From: Phycisphaerales bacterium
GTDB lineage: Bacteria; Planctomycetota; Phycisphaerae; Phycisphaerales; SM1A02
Direction: 5' to 3'
Length of the DNA: 64,000 nucleotides
Assembly: GCA_009691705.1 (NCBI GenBank)
Contig: SIAR01000004.1
Span: 1-64,000, forward strand
Part shown: piece by piece, positions 54,515 to 64,000 of the stretch
Layout: the number at the start of each line of letters is the position of its first letter
Numbering within the stretch: position 1 is the stretch's first letter
Translations under genes and position numbers: made by a program
Notes under the pieces: model-generated
Database searches by the model: none
The model's input: the letters and a program-made list of their open reading frames with translations, nothing else
What the model was told of the DNA's origin: nothing

Positions 54515-56178
54515 TTCCAGCGAATGATCGCGAGGTCGCCACGAGTGTCAGAGTCGCTTGGAGCTGGCAACGAACCGAACACATGAAGGCGCTCGAACTC
54601 GCCCTTGCTGACGACGAGAGAAAGCTCATCGCCGCGGTTGATTCGTGCCGCGACGTCATCCCACGAGATGATCCGCGCGCGGTCGTCTGGCATTTCGAGT
54701 TCGTTGTCGAACTCCCCCGGCGCGCCGACAATCAGAATGTCGCGCCGTGCTGTGACCCAACTCACGCTGTGACCCAATGACGCCGTTGTGACAAGCGTGC
54801 GCGAGGCGACGAGCGCCGATTCATTGGCCGCGAGTGCGACCCAAGGCAACTGAGTCTGACGCACGAATGCGTCGGGAAAAAGAAATGGAATCAACATGAG
54901 CATCGCAATGGGTGCAGTCGCCGTGCGCGTCAACCAGAGTCGCGTGTCGCGGGTGCGCCAACTCAATGAGTCGATTTCTGCCCAGACGATGAGTGCGAAA
55001 GCGATGGCGACGAGACGAAGTGCGCTGTGCGATGACCAGAGCGGCGGTAGTCCAACGGCTTCGACCCCGAGGATCGCAATCACAATGGCGAGTGCGGCGA
55101 GCAGGCGCAAGATAAAGCGCCCGACCTTTTCGCCTTTGCCTGCGACGACCCTGCCCGACTCGTGGGCGCAAACAAGCCCGAGCGTCACAAGAACTGCAAG
55201 CGGCGCGTATAGCGGCAAGATGTACGTGGGAACTTTTCCCTTGCTGAACGAAAGCGCGATGAGCGGAGCTGCGATCCAGCACAGACAGAAGCGTGTGCCA
55301 TCGCTTGGTGCGCTCGCCGCAGTGAGCCCGCGAAGTCCCACGTAGACGCGCGGCCAGAGAAGTGTCCAGAAGATTCCGCCGATCGGAAACAACACAAGCA
55401 AGTACCACCAGGGTTGGGTGTGTTGATTCGCATCGGGTGCAGCGAAACGCCTGAAGTGTTCGATGAAGAGAAACGCCTCCCAGAACTGTGGCTCAGATCG
55501 ATGCAGCAGAAGTGCGACGGGGGTGACAGGAAGTGCTGCGAAAAAGAGCGGAATCCAAGGCATGCGGATGATGTCGATCCAGCGGCACTGCCAAGCGAGA
55601 AATGCCAGAGCCGAGACCGCGGGGATCGCAAACCCCAGCAATCCCTTGGTGAGGAAGGCGAGTGCGGATGCGACGCCCGCGAAAGCGAGCCATCCGAATT
55701 GTGCGCGACCACGCGAGGTGCATGCGCCGTAGAACGCTGCGAGCGTCACCGCGACAAACGCTGTAAAAATGGGATCGAGCGACGCAACGCTTCCCAGAAC
55801 CTGCGCGCCCATGGTGGTGGTCTGCACGAGAAATGCCGCGACGCCGACATCGCGGCGCCCGGTGATGCGCGCGGCAAGCCATCCGGCAACGAGCGCCGTG
55901 ATGCCCGTTGCGATGGCCGATGGCAGACGGATTGCGAATGCGCTCTCGCCAAAGAGTGAAATGCTCGCGGCCATCATCCACATTCCTAGTGGAGGTTTCT
56001 CGTAATAGTGAAACCCCGCCATGCGTAGTGAGAACCACCCACCGCTCTCTGCCATTTCTGCGGCGATGATTCCGTAGCGTGGCTCGTCTGGAGAAACCAG
56101 TGGACGCACGGCGACAACCAGCACGCTAACGGCGACGAAAACGAGAAGCGACCAGATGATCTGTCGGCGCAGCGTCAT
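54511..56178 (-). CDS. arnT: GT39/ArnT-like glycosyltransferase (L-Ara4N transferase-like)
   Basis: RPLVSPDEPRYGIIAAEMAESGGWFSLRMAGFHYYEKPPLGMWMMAASISLFGESAFAIRLPSAIAT; 10-12 TM helices; in arn cluster. Confidence 0.85.
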   Translation of the reverse strand: MTLRRQIIWSLLVFVAVSVLVVAVRPLVSPDEPRYGIIAAEMAESGGWFSLRMAGFHYYEKPPLGMWMMAASISLFGESAFAIRLPSAIATGITALVAGWLAARITGRRDVGVAAFLVQTTTMGAQVLGSVASLDPIFTAFVAVTLAAFYGACTSRGRAQFGWLAFAGVASALAFLTKGLLGFAIPAVSALAFLAWQCRWIDIIRMPWIPLFFAALPVTPVALLLHRSEPQFWEAFLFIEHFRRFAAPDANQHTQPWWYLLVLFPIGGIFWTLLWPRVYVGLRGLTAASAPSDGTRFCLCWIAAPLIALSFSKGKVPTYILPLYAPLAVLVTLGLVCAHESGRVVAGKGEKVGRFILRLLAALAIVIAILGVEAVGLPPLWSSHSALRLVAIAFALIVWAEIDSLSWRTRDTRLWLTRTATAPIAMLMLIPFLFPDAFVRQTQLPWVALAANESALVASRTLVTTASLGHSVSWVTARRDILIVGAPGEFDNELEMPDDRARIISWDDVAARINRGDELSLVVSKGEFERLHVFGSLPAPSDSDTRGDLAIIRWK

Positions 56179-57074
56179 CAGGAAGTCTCCGCAGCGCGTG
56201 TACAAACCCATCCCTCGCGGCCTGCGATTGTGCCCTTGGCGATTGCTGATGGTTTCGGTGGAGCTTGCCTGCCGATCCAATCGCTGAGCGGTTCAAACCG
56301 ATGACCCGCTGCAATCGCCCGATCGAGAAACTGCGTGAAGAGTGCGGTCTTTGACCCACCTTCGCTCTCAGCATGAATCGTGAGCACGTGCGGATTGCCG
56401 TCGCTGATGCGCGTGAGTAGCGCTTGGTTCCACGCGGCATCCGCGCCGGCGCCGCGACCAACTCCTTCGTCGTAGGTTGGCAAGTCAACGGGCACTTGTG
56501 GTTGATCGATCGGCGCGCCGTTGACAATCGGCAGGAAGGGCGAAGCGGCACCCCGACAATCGCTGCGAAACGCAAAGAGGCGCGATGATTTCAGGGCAAG
56601 CACCCGTTCGGTGCAACGCCAACCCGGCACCGCCGCAGTTGTGGGGATATGACCAATGATCGTTGCGAGCGCTTCGGTCGCGCGAGTGATCTCGAGGTCG
56701 AGTTGTGCGTCGGTGAGCGCATCAATCCCATTTTGCCAGCGGTGGTGATCCCACGCATGCACTCCCATCTCATGGCCGTCCCTATCAGGATGGCGCAGAG
56801 TCTCTGCGAGACGCCGACTGATGACTGGACCCGGCCAGAGCGTGCCGCGAAAGATGATCTCCCACCCATAGAGACTCGGCGCGCCTGATCGAAGCATCTT
56901 GACTGCGAACGCGGGGCGAATCATGCGCGCTATGTGGCGTCCCATGTTGTCGGGTCCGAGCGTGACATACCACGAGGCACGAATCTTTCGCGCATTGAGC
57001 GTTGCGAGCAGGCGTGGAATTCCATCGCGTGTTCCGCGAAAGGTGTCGACATCAATGCGAAGACCAATCGTCAC
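56178..57074 (-). CDS. arnD: Polysaccharide deacetylase, ArnD-like
   Basis: MTIGLRIDVDTFRGTRDGIPRLLATLNARKIRASWYVTLGPDNMGRHIARMIRP...HEMGVHAWDHHRWQNGID. Confidence 0.9.
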   Translation of the reverse strand: MTIGLRIDVDTFRGTRDGIPRLLATLNARKIRASWYVTLGPDNMGRHIARMIRPAFAVKMLRSGAPSLYGWEIIFRGTLWPGPVISRRLAETLRHPDRDGHEMGVHAWDHHRWQNGIDALTDAQLDLEITRATEALATIIGHIPTTAAVPGWRCTERVLALKSSRLFAFRSDCRGAASPFLPIVNGAPIDQPQVPVDLPTYDEGVGRGAGADAAWNQALLTRISDGNPHVLTIHAESEGGSKTALFTQFLDRAIAAGHRFEPLSDWIGRQAPPKPSAIAKGTIAGREGWVCTRAAETS

Positions 57075-57082
57075 GGCGTGAG

Positions 57083-59110
57083 TTATGCGCGCAGGGCTGG
57101 ATTCTGCGCCTTCTTCGCCGCGGGCACCACAAGACCATGTTCACGCGCGTGCTGTTGCAAGAACCAATCGAGCGTGCGCTCAATGCTGGTGTGAGTTGCG
57201 ACTGTTGGGGTCCAACCAATCAGAGTCTGCGCATTTCGAATACTGGGACGACGATGCTGCACATCTTCGTACCCCTGTCCGTAGTAGGTCGTGCTCTCAA
57301 TCTGCTGATAGCCCGCGAACGGCGGATAGCAAGCGCGCAGTGGATGGCGCTCAAACGCTTCGACCAGCGACTCAGCGAGTTCTTTGATGCTCGCCTCATT
57401 ATCTGGATTGCCGATATTGAAAATGCGACCATCGCAGCGATTCTCTTTGTTCTCGATGATGCGAAAGAGGCACTCGATGCCTTCATCAACTTCCGTGAAG
57501 CAACGCCGCTGCGTGCCGCCATCGACCAACAGAATTGGCGTTCCTTCAACCAGATTCAAGATGAGCTGCGTGATCGCGCGCGAACTGCCGACGCGCGCTG
57601 AGTCGAGCGAGTCGAGGCGCGGACCGATCCAATTGAATGGACGGAAGAGGCTAAAACGAAGACCGCGCTGCATGCCGTATGCCCAGATCACGCGATCGAG
57701 CAGTTGCTTGCTTGCCGAGTAGATCCACCGCTGGCGGTGAATAGGACCAGTCACGAGCGGCGACGACTCTTCATCGAAGAGTTCGTCGGTGCACATTCCG
57801 TAGACCTCGGATGTGCTTGGGAAAATGAGCCGCTTGCCGTACTTCACACAATCGCGCACGACGCGCAGGTTTTCTTCAAAGTCGAGTTCAAAGACGCGCA
57901 GAGGGTTTCGCACATACTCAATCGGCGTGGCGATCGCGACGAGGGGAAGAATCACATCGCACTTGCGCACGTGAAACTCGACCCACTCCCGGTTGATCGC
58001 AATGTCTCCCTCGACAAAGTGAAATCGTGGATGCGAGGTCAGCGTTCCGAGGTTCTCGCTGTTGAGATCCATGCCGAAGACTTCGTAGTTGTCGTCTAGT
58101 AACAGTCGCTCTGAGAGTTGGCTGCCGATGAATCCATTCACGCCCAGAATCAGTACCGACGTGCGCTTGCGGGTCTTGGCAACTGCCTTTGCACCCAGAC
58201 GCATGCGAGGCAAGAGATTCAAGTCTTGCGCGAGTTGCGATCCAGATGACCACACGCCCTCAGCGCCCTGCCCCTCTTGGATTTCAAGCGCGCCATGACC
58301 GCAGGCGATGACCAAGGGCGACGACGAGAGAATCTCTCCTGGTTGACCTGTTGCGGGTGCCCCCTGCACGACCTGCGCCCGCCAGACCATGATCTTGCGG
58401 GTGCCGGCGAATGTGAAGGCTCCGGGCCACGGATGCGTGACAGCCCGCACGAGGTTGCGAAGTTCACTCGCAGGTTTCGACCAGTTGAGTAGTCCATCGG
58501 CAGGAGTGCGCTTGCCCATCACAGTTGCGTTCGACTCAACCTGTCGGGTGCGGGGCGCCTTGCCACTCTTGAGAAGCGGGATCACTTCTTCAAGGATCGA
58601 CGCGCTCTCTGCGGCGATGCGCATGGTGAGCGAACGCGCGTCGTCGTCACTGCCGATAGCGATCGTGCGCTGCGCGATGATGTCGCCCGCATCGGCCTTG
58701 TCAGCCATGAAGTGCACGGTGACCCCTGTTTCTGTTTCGCCATTCGCGAGCACCCAGTTGATCGGCGCGCGACCGCGATACTTTGGCAAGAGTGCCGAGT
58801 GCAGATTCACGCATCCCGCTGGAAAGAGCGCCCGAATCTTGGCGCCAACCATGTTGCGGTAGTGAAACGACATCAAAAGTTCAGCATTCATCGCCCGAAT
58901 CCTCTCGAGCCAAATTGGATGGTCGATCTTCTCTGGGGCATGCACTGGGATGCCATGCTGCGCTGCGATGCGCGCGACGCTCGCATACCAACCACCTTCG
59001 GCGGGATCATCGCGGTGGGTGAAGACTGCTACCACCTCGAGTCCACTGCGGATCGCTGCTTGCAGCGAGGCGGCACCAATTTCGTGATAGGCAAGAACAA
59101 CGGTTCGCAT
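57083..59110 (-). CDS. arnA: Bifunctional UDP-L-Ara4N formyltransferase / UDP-GlcA C4 decarboxylase
   Basis: [20 protein letters not shown]...[34 protein letters not shown] then [29 protein letters not shown]...[35 protein letters not shown]. Confidence 0.95.
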   Translation of the reverse strand: MRTVVLAYHEIGAASLQAAIRSGLEVVAVFTHRDDPAEGGWYASVARIAAQHGIPVHAPEKIDHPIWLERIRAMNAELLMSFHYRNMVGAKIRALFPAGCVNLHSALLPKYRGRAPINWVLANGETETGVTVHFMADKADAGDIIAQRTIAIGSDDDARSLTMRIAAESASILEEVIPLLKSGKAPRTRQVESNATVMGKRTPADGLLNWSKPASELRNLVRAVTHPWPGAFTFAGTRKIMVWRAQVVQGAPATGQPGEILSSSPLVIACGHGALEIQEGQGAEGVWSSGSQLAQDLNLLPRMRLGAKAVAKTRKRTSVLILGVNGFIGSQLSERLLLDDNYEVFGMDLNSENLGTLTSHPRFHFVEGDIAINREWVEFHVRKCDVILPLVAIATPIEYVRNPLRVFELDFEENLRVVRDCVKYGKRLIFPSTSEVYGMCTDELFDEESSPLVTGPIHRQRWIYSASKQLLDRVIWAYGMQRGLRFSLFRPFNWIGPRLDSLDSARVGSSRAITQLILNLVEGTPILLVDGGTQRRCFTEVDEGIECLFRIIENKENRCDGRIFNIGNPDNEASIKELAESLVEAFERHPLRACYPPFAGYQQIESTTYYGQGYEDVQHRRPSIRNAQTLIGWTPTVATHTSIERTLDWFLQQHAREHGLVVPAAKKAQNPALRA

Positions 59111-59129
59111 GAGAGATCTCCGACTCAGG

Positions 59130-60146
59130 TTAGGAATGACGCTCGTGCGAGGCATGCGGTCGACCCACAGTCGACTCGTTGCGCTCGCCCAAGGTTTCTC
59201 CGACGATTCGATCCACGATGTACCGAGGACGCTCGCGCACATCGGCGTGGATGCGTCCGATGTATTCGCCCATCAAACCGAGCGCGACGAATTGCGCGCC
59301 TATGAAAAAGAAGGCGACGGCGAAGAGGGTGAAGACTCCGTTGCCAGCCCACTCTGCTCCGTAGGCAAAGCGCAGCACAAGCAAGAGTGCGCCGAAGCCG
59401 ATCGAGAGTGCTGACACCGCTGCGCCAACGATGGACAGCATCCGCAGCGGAGCCGTCGTCATGCAGGTCAACAAGTCGAACTGCAGATTGATTAGCGTGA
59501 CAAACGAGTACTTGCTCGTGCCGCGGGCGCGCTCGGCGTGCCCGACTGGAATCTCGGTGACGCGTTTGGCAAAGAGATTGGCGAGCACTGGAATGAATGT
59601 GTGTCGCTCGCGGCAGCTCAACATCGCGTCAACGACACGACGGCGGTAGGCGCGCAGCATGCAGCCGTAATCGCGCAATTTCACCCCAGTCGACTTGCGC
59701 ACCATCATGTTGATGAGTCCGCTGAAGACCTTGCGAAAGAGTGCGTCTTGGCGATCTTGGCGAACCGATCCCACCACATCGAACCCTTCGTCGATCTTGG
59801 CGACAAGCGCGCCGATCTCTTCTGGCGGATTCTGCAAGTCTGCATCGAGCGTGATCAATATGTCGCCCTGCGCAGCACCAAAGCCGCACAGGATCGCGTT
59901 GTGCTGTCCGTAATTGCGATTGAGCAGCAGCACCTTGATCTCGCCCGCGTGCTCGCGCGCGGCAGTCGCGAGCAGGTCGGACGATCCATCGCGACTTCCG
60001 TCATCCACAAGAATGAGTTCCCAAGGGCGACCGAGCGCTCGGCATGCACGCAGTGTTCGCTCGAGCAGTTCTGCAATGTTGTCTCTCTCGTTATAAACGG
60101 GAATCACGACGGTGACCGACGCGAGTGCGTTTTTGGTGCTAGTCAT
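59130..60146 (-). CDS. arnC: Undecaprenyl-phosphate 4-deoxy-4-formamido-L-arabinose transferase (ArnC-like GT2)
   Basis: [23 protein letters not shown]...[15 protein letters not shown]...[37 protein letters not shown]. Confidence 0.92.
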   Translation of the reverse strand: MTSTKNALASVTVVIPVYNERDNIAELLERTLRACRALGRPWELILVDDGSRDGSSDLLATAAREHAGEIKVLLLNRNYGQHNAILCGFGAAQGDILITLDADLQNPPEEIGALVAKIDEGFDVVGSVRQDRQDALFRKVFSGLINMMVRKSTGVKLRDYGCMLRAYRRRVVDAMLSCRERHTFIPVLANLFAKRVTEIPVGHAERARGTSKYSFVTLINLQFDLLTCMTTAPLRMLSIVGAAVSALSIGFGALLLVLRFAYGAEWAGNGVFTLFAVAFFFIGAQFVALGLMGEYIGRIHADVRERPRYIVDRIVGETLGERNESTVGRPHASHERHS

Positions 60147-61327
60147 CGCGTCCCTCCGCTCACCGTCGCGCGCGTTTGCACAAGTGTCTCTTTGATCGCG
60201 GCAATCACGCTGAATGCATCGTCATCGGACATATCTGGGAAGCACGGGATGGTGCAGATTCGCTGCGAATTCCACTCGGTATTGGGCAGTCGACCCATCC
60301 ACTCGGAGCGATTATCGCGGTACCAACGCTGGGTGTGGGCCGCAAGAAAGTGGATGCCCGTACCGACGTTGCGGCGCTTGAGGCCATCCATGAATGCACT
60401 GCGATCGAGACCGCAAACGCGCTCGTCAACGCGCACAACAAAGAGGTGCCGCGCGTGGCGATGCGGCCACGTTGGATCATCGAGCGGAACGATTCCGGCG
60501 ATCGATGCGAGTTGTTCGCGGTAGAAGCGCGCGATCGCGGCGCGCCGCTCGATGAACGCGTCAAGTCGCGGGAGTTGTCGCACTGCGAGCACCGCATTCA
60601 TGTCGGGCATGTTCTGTTTGAACCCAGGCTCTTGCACTTCGGCTTGTGGCGAGCGACCCTGTTGACCGCGGTCGTGCGCGTCGACGGCGAGTCCGTGAAA
60701 GCGAAGTCGTCGAACGCGATCTGCAAGTGCGGAGTCGTTGGTCGTCAGCACGCCGCCCTCACCAGAGGTGACATTCTTGATTGGATGCAGTGAGAAAATT
60801 GCAGCGTCGCTGCCGCCGATCTCGCGGCCCTTGTACTGGGTGCCAATGGCATGCGCGGCATCCTCGAGAAGGGTCACGCCTCGGCGTTGACAGACTGCGC
60901 GAATCGCATCGAGATCGACTGGCGCTCCCGCGTAATGCACGGGAATGACTACTTTCGTGCGCGGAGTAATCGCTGCCTCGATCGCAGCGGCGCTTACGAG
61001 CAGTGTGTCACGATCGACATCAACAAAGACGTTGCGCCCACCGAGCAGTTCGACGATGTTGGGCGTCGACACCCAGGTCATCGATGGACCAACCACTTCG
61101 TCTCCGGCACCAACGCCCATCGCAAGCAGAGTGAGATGCATCAAGGCAGTTCCCGAACTCGCTGCGATCGCCTCGCGCGCACCAGTGCGTGCCGCGATCA
61201 TCTGCTCGAGTTCACTCACCTTGGGGCCAGTCGTGATCCATCCACTGCGAAGCACATCAGCGACTGCGGCAATGTCTTCTTCTGTGATGGATGGCCTGCA
61301 AAACGGCAGGAATGATGGACGCATCAC
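60143..61327 (-). CDS. arnB: UDP-4-amino-4-deoxy-L-arabinose--oxoglutarate aminotransferase
   Basis: MRPSFLPFCRPSITEEDIAAVADVLRSGWITTGPKVSELE...SLHPIKNVTSGEGGVLTTND (PLP lysine context)...GTGIHFLAAHTQRWYRD. Confidence 0.93.
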   Translation of the reverse strand: MMRPSFLPFCRPSITEEDIAAVADVLRSGWITTGPKVSELEQMIAARTGAREAIAASSGTALMHLTLLAMGVGAGDEVVGPSMTWVSTPNIVELLGGRNVFVDVDRDTLLVSAAAIEAAITPRTKVVIPVHYAGAPVDLDAIRAVCQRRGVTLLEDAAHAIGTQYKGREIGGSDAAIFSLHPIKNVTSGEGGVLTTNDSALADRVRRLRFHGLAVDAHDRGQQGRSPQAEVQEPGFKQNMPDMNAVLAVRQLPRLDAFIERRAAIARFYREQLASIAGIVPLDDPTWPHRHARHLFVVRVDERVCGLDRSAFMDGLKRRNVGTGIHFLAAHTQRWYRDNRSEWMGRLPNTEWNSQRICTIPCFPDMSDDDAFSVIAAIKETLVQTRATVSGGTR

Positions 61328-61375
61328 TGCACTATAGACGCAAAGCACGCACTTCCAACGCTTCACTCACTCGGT

Positions 61376-61642
61376 GGCGCGCCGATGATGAGAACGCGGG
61401 ATTTGATGACGAAGCGGCGACGGGGCGCAGCGAGTGCGGGCGAGCGCGATGGCGGCGCACGCACAGCAGTGCGATGCGACGACTGAGCGCGAGAACGCGC
61501 GCGAGAACGCGCGCGAGAACGCGGGATTTGATGACGAAGCGGCGCAGCCGCTGAGGCACCAAAGCACGCGCGGGCGAGTCGAGGTGCGACGGGGCGCACG
61601 AGCGCAGCGAAGTTCGCCACGGCGCGCCGATGATGAGAACGC
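61376..61642. repeat. Composite GC-rich repeat block: 22-bp (61376/61621), 30-bp (61390/61515) and 12-bp tandem (61491-61520) repeats
   Basis: ggcgcgccgatgatgagaacgc x2; gagaacgcgggatttgatgacgaagcggcg x2; gagaacgcgcgc tandem. Confidence 0.92.
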
Positions 61643-61731
61643 CATTCTCTCAATCATGCTCGCCCCGCCCTCTCAAACCCACTGCAATCGCCGCAGCATG
61701 ATTGGAGAGAATGCAGACCGACACAAACGAG

Positions 61732-61762
61732 AAAACGGAAGGCGCTGGGGCCTTCCGTTTTT
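61732..61762 (-). terminator. Probable bidirectional Rho-independent terminator 3' of tRNA-Pro
   Basis: AAAACGGAAGG-cgctgggg-CCTTCCGTTTT with A/T tracts on both sides. Confidence 0.8.
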
Positions 61763-61773
61763 CGAGTGAAGAG

Positions 61774-61847
61774 TCGGGCTGGCGGGATTTGAACCCACGA
61801 CCTTTTGACCCCCAGTCAAACGCGCTACCAAGCTGCGCTACAACCCG
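61774..61847 (-). tRNA. tRNA-Pro(GGG)
   Basis: CGGGTTGTAGCGCAGCTTGGTAGCGCGTTTGACTGGGGGTCAAA...GGTTCAAATCC...CAGCCCGA; anticodon GGG. Confidence 0.95.
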
Positions 61848-61957
61848 AGACGATTTGCGAGTCTAACGCCGCACCACAGACCATGCGTCTACGGGCAGAT
61901 CTCTACGGCGAACGGGCTTGTTTTGCCCGTAACGAGGCGATTCCGCACAACCTGGAA

Positions 61958-62044
61958 CGGACAGGGAGAGATTCGAACTCTCGATACGGTTACCCGTATA
62001 CAGCATTTCCAATGCTGCTCCTTCGACCACTCGGACACCTGTCC
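61958..62044 (-). tRNA. tRNA-Ser(GGA)
   Basis: GGACAGGTGTCCGAGTGGTCGAAGGAGCAGCATTGGAAATGCTG, long variable arm, GTTCGAATCTC...CCTGTCCG. Confidence 0.95.
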
Positions 62045-62065
62045 AGGGGGGGCTAGTCTAGCGAG

Positions 62066-62809
62066 ATGCAATCGAGCGACAATGCGGCGACACCACTTGA
62101 GGGAATCATCCTTGTGGACAAGCCCGAGGGTCCAACAAGTATGCGGGTGATCGAACGCATTCGTCGCGCTGCCGGTGGCGTGCGTTGCGGTCACGCTGGC
62201 ACACTCGATCCACTCGCAACGGGACTACTCGTCGTTGCGCTTGGGCGCTTCACGAAAGAAATCGATCGCCTCATGGGCGGCGACAAGAAGTACGAAACCG
62301 TTATCGATCTCTCGGCCTTCACTGCGACCGATGACCGCGAAGGCGAACGCATCGAAGTCGACAGCGCTGCGCCTCCCACCGCATCCCAGATCGAGCAAGC
62401 CCTCCAGTCATTTCGCGGATCGATCCTGCAAACCCCCCCTGCATTCAGCGCTGTCAAAATTGGTGGACGGCGCTCCTACGACATCGCGCGCCGGGCGATG
62501 AAGGCGGCGCCATCCGCTGAACCCAGTGACGAACAGCCACAATTCACCCGATCAGCTCCCCGCCCCGCACACGTGCATGACCTCACATTGCGCGCATTCG
62601 AATGGCCACTCGTGACCATCGACCTTCACTGCGCCAAGGGTTTTTATGTGCGCAGTCTTGCCCGCGATCTTGGAACGGCACTTGGCACGGGCGGCTATTG
62701 CCGCTCGATTCGCCGCACCTGGAGCGCCCCTTTCTCGATCGAACACGCCCGCCCCTTCGACTTACTTCCCGCTGCAATCACTGCGAGCGACTTGATTCGC
62801 ATCCCCTGA
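62066..62809 (+). CDS. truB: tRNA pseudouridine(55) synthase
   Basis: GIILVDKPEGPTSMRVIERIRRAAGGVRCGHAGTLDPLATGLLVVALGRFTK...GFYVRSLARDLG. Confidence 0.95.
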   Translation: MQSSDNAATPLEGIILVDKPEGPTSMRVIERIRRAAGGVRCGHAGTLDPLATGLLVVALGRFTKEIDRLMGGDKKYETVIDLSAFTATDDREGERIEVDSAAPPTASQIEQALQSFRGSILQTPPAFSAVKIGGRRSYDIARRAMKAAPSAEPSDEQPQFTRSAPRPAHVHDLTLRAFEWPLVTIDLHCAKGFYVRSLARDLGTALGTGGYCRSIRRTWSAPFSIEHARPFDLLPAAITASDLIRIP

Positions 62810-63427
62810 GAGTTGCACCGTCGCAATTCGCCGCTGATCTTCTCGGCGTGCGTACAAAATCAAGGTCGCCATCCCAATCAAGAGAAACATGTCGGCGCCG
62901 TTGAAGACCCACGGAAAGATCTCACTACTTCCACCTGGCCAGGCGAACTCGAAGGGCAGATGTCTGCGCGGCAGCATGTATAAAAAATCACGCACAGCGC
63001 CGTAGACAATGCGGTCATAGAGATTCCCCATTCCCCCCGCGAGAATCAACCCAATTGCGACGTGCGCCCACACTGCTCCAGCGCGCGTCCACCAGCCGAA
63101 AATAAAGACCCCCGCAGCAACAGCAATTGCGGTGAATCCGATGAAGAGCCCGCGCGCATTCTGGCCGATTCCAAAGACCGCGCCGTGATTCACAACAAGA
63201 TGAAAGTCGAGAATGTCTGGCGAGATCGCCCGAACTCCCTCGTGCCACGGCAGTCGGTAGGACGGCTCTGAGACCACTTCACGCGGCGAGAGAATCACTG
63301 CCTCGCCAGCGACGTGCGCAAACGCTTCAGATTTCGTCCATAGGTCAACACCGAGCGCGGCGATCCACACCACCGCCAATGTGATCCAAGCGCGAGGCGA
63401 GCGCCACGCAGCACCCGGTTGTTTCAC
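62762..63427 (-). CDS. lspA: Lipoprotein signal peptidase (signal peptidase II)
   Basis: LVVNHGAVFGIGQNARG...ILAGGMGNLYDRIVYGAVRDFL...WVFNGADMFLLIGMATL: catalytic Asp motifs. Confidence 0.88.
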   Translation of the reverse strand: MKQPGAAWRSPRAWITLAVVWIAALGVDLWTKSEAFAHVAGEAVILSPREVVSEPSYRLPWHEGVRAISPDILDFHLVVNHGAVFGIGQNARGLFIGFTAIAVAAGVFIFGWWTRAGAVWAHVAIGLILAGGMGNLYDRIVYGAVRDFLYMLPRRHLPFEFAWPGGSSEIFPWVFNGADMFLLIGMATLILYARREDQRRIATVQLSGDANQVARSDCSGK

Positions 63428-63978
63428 ACCCGACCTCTGCTGCGCTCCTCAACACGTTCAGCTTCAATCGAGTATCGCGCCCATGGCTTGGCATCGAGTC
63501 GACCCTTTGGGATCGGCTTTCCCGTGCGCATACACAATCCAAATGTGCGATCTTTGAGTCGGCCCAGAGCATCATCAACTTCGCGAACGAGCTCGCGATC
63601 TTGTTGTGCAAACTCGAGGGCGAAACTCTGCTCGAAAGTGTCGGTGCCGATGTCTGCCATATGCAACGGCATCGTCGATAGATTGCCATCATTACTTTTG
63701 AGGGCTTCCTTTTCGGTGATTTCGACCCGGCCAACCAAATCAGATCGCGCCTTCAGTAATATCTCGTGATAGCGATCAAGTTCCCGGGAAGACAATTTCG
63801 TCGACCCATGTTTGATGATTCTGACATCGCTCTCGATCGCAAGCGCTGCCGCCTTCTCCGCGTTCGTTGCAGACTTCTTCTTTGCAACTTTGATGCCCTT
63901 GGTCGACATCACCCGAACGCGGCGGCCATTGATGAGCACAAATCCTGTTGCGCTCTTCTGTGCAGCAACCGCCTGCAC
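63424..63978 (-). CDS. DksA/TraR-like protein; may extend beyond the window
   Basis: YHEILLKARSDLVGRV...DRELVREVDDALGRLKDRTFGLCMRTGKPIPKGRLDAKPWARYSIEAE; Cys4 zinc finger largely lost; 4-bp overlap with lspA. Confidence 0.75.
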   Translation of the reverse strand: MQAVAAQKSATGFVLINGRRVRVMSTKGIKVAKKKSATNAEKAAALAIESDVRIIKHGSTKLSSRELDRYHEILLKARSDLVGRVEITEKEALKSNDGNLSTMPLHMADIGTDTFEQSFALEFAQQDRELVREVDDALGRLKDRTFGLCMRTGKPIPKGRLDAKPWARYSIEAERVEERSRGRV

Positions 63979-64000
63979 CGCTGCTGCGGAGACAGAAATC

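Noticed and set aside
57002-57601. 199-aa plus-strand ORF
   Set aside because: Antisense to arnA; no independent support.
61434-61769. 111-aa Arg-rich ORF next to tRNA-Pro
   Set aside because: Translation of a tandem-repeat region through a terminator; no coding signature.
1-64000. Mobile elements, phage, toxin-antitoxin or restriction systems
   Set aside because: No transposase, integrase, phage structural, TA or R-M protein motifs recognised in any frame.

Overview
This 64 kb window is gene-dense, high-GC chromosomal DNA. Its repertoire (Rhodopirellula/Verrucomicrobium-type ECF sigma factors, dockerin-like and PEP-CTERM-like tails, DUF1573, YHYH and SUMF1 proteins) suggests a planctomycete, probably Phycisphaerae; that placement is inference. 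The most notable region is a same-strand cluster at 10.2-22.4 kb. It encodes a two-subunit ATP-citrate-lyase/citryl-CoA-synthetase-like enzyme (SucC-like protein plus a SucD::citryl-CoA-lyase fusion), an HD-domain protein, a fungal-homoaconitase-like aconitase, an isocitrate-dehydrogenase-family enzyme, an MmgE/PrpD protein and an Sdh1-type succinate dehydrogenase/fumarate reductase. This resembles a citrate-cleaving or reductive TCA segment. Other modules: an arnBCADT-like lipid-A L-Ara4N operon with a sulfotransferase, an RND tripartite efflux operon, aguAB, a LpoB/YcfL/COG3014/CsgG-like envelope cluster, a DevBCA-like exporter, two paralogous ECF sigma/membrane-protein pairs, a septoil-knot-like repeat protein, a candidate ncRNA with its own terminator, and repeat blocks next to tRNA genes. 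There is no CRISPR array, transposase, phage or recognisable defence system. All family calls come from motif recognition by eye, without database searches.
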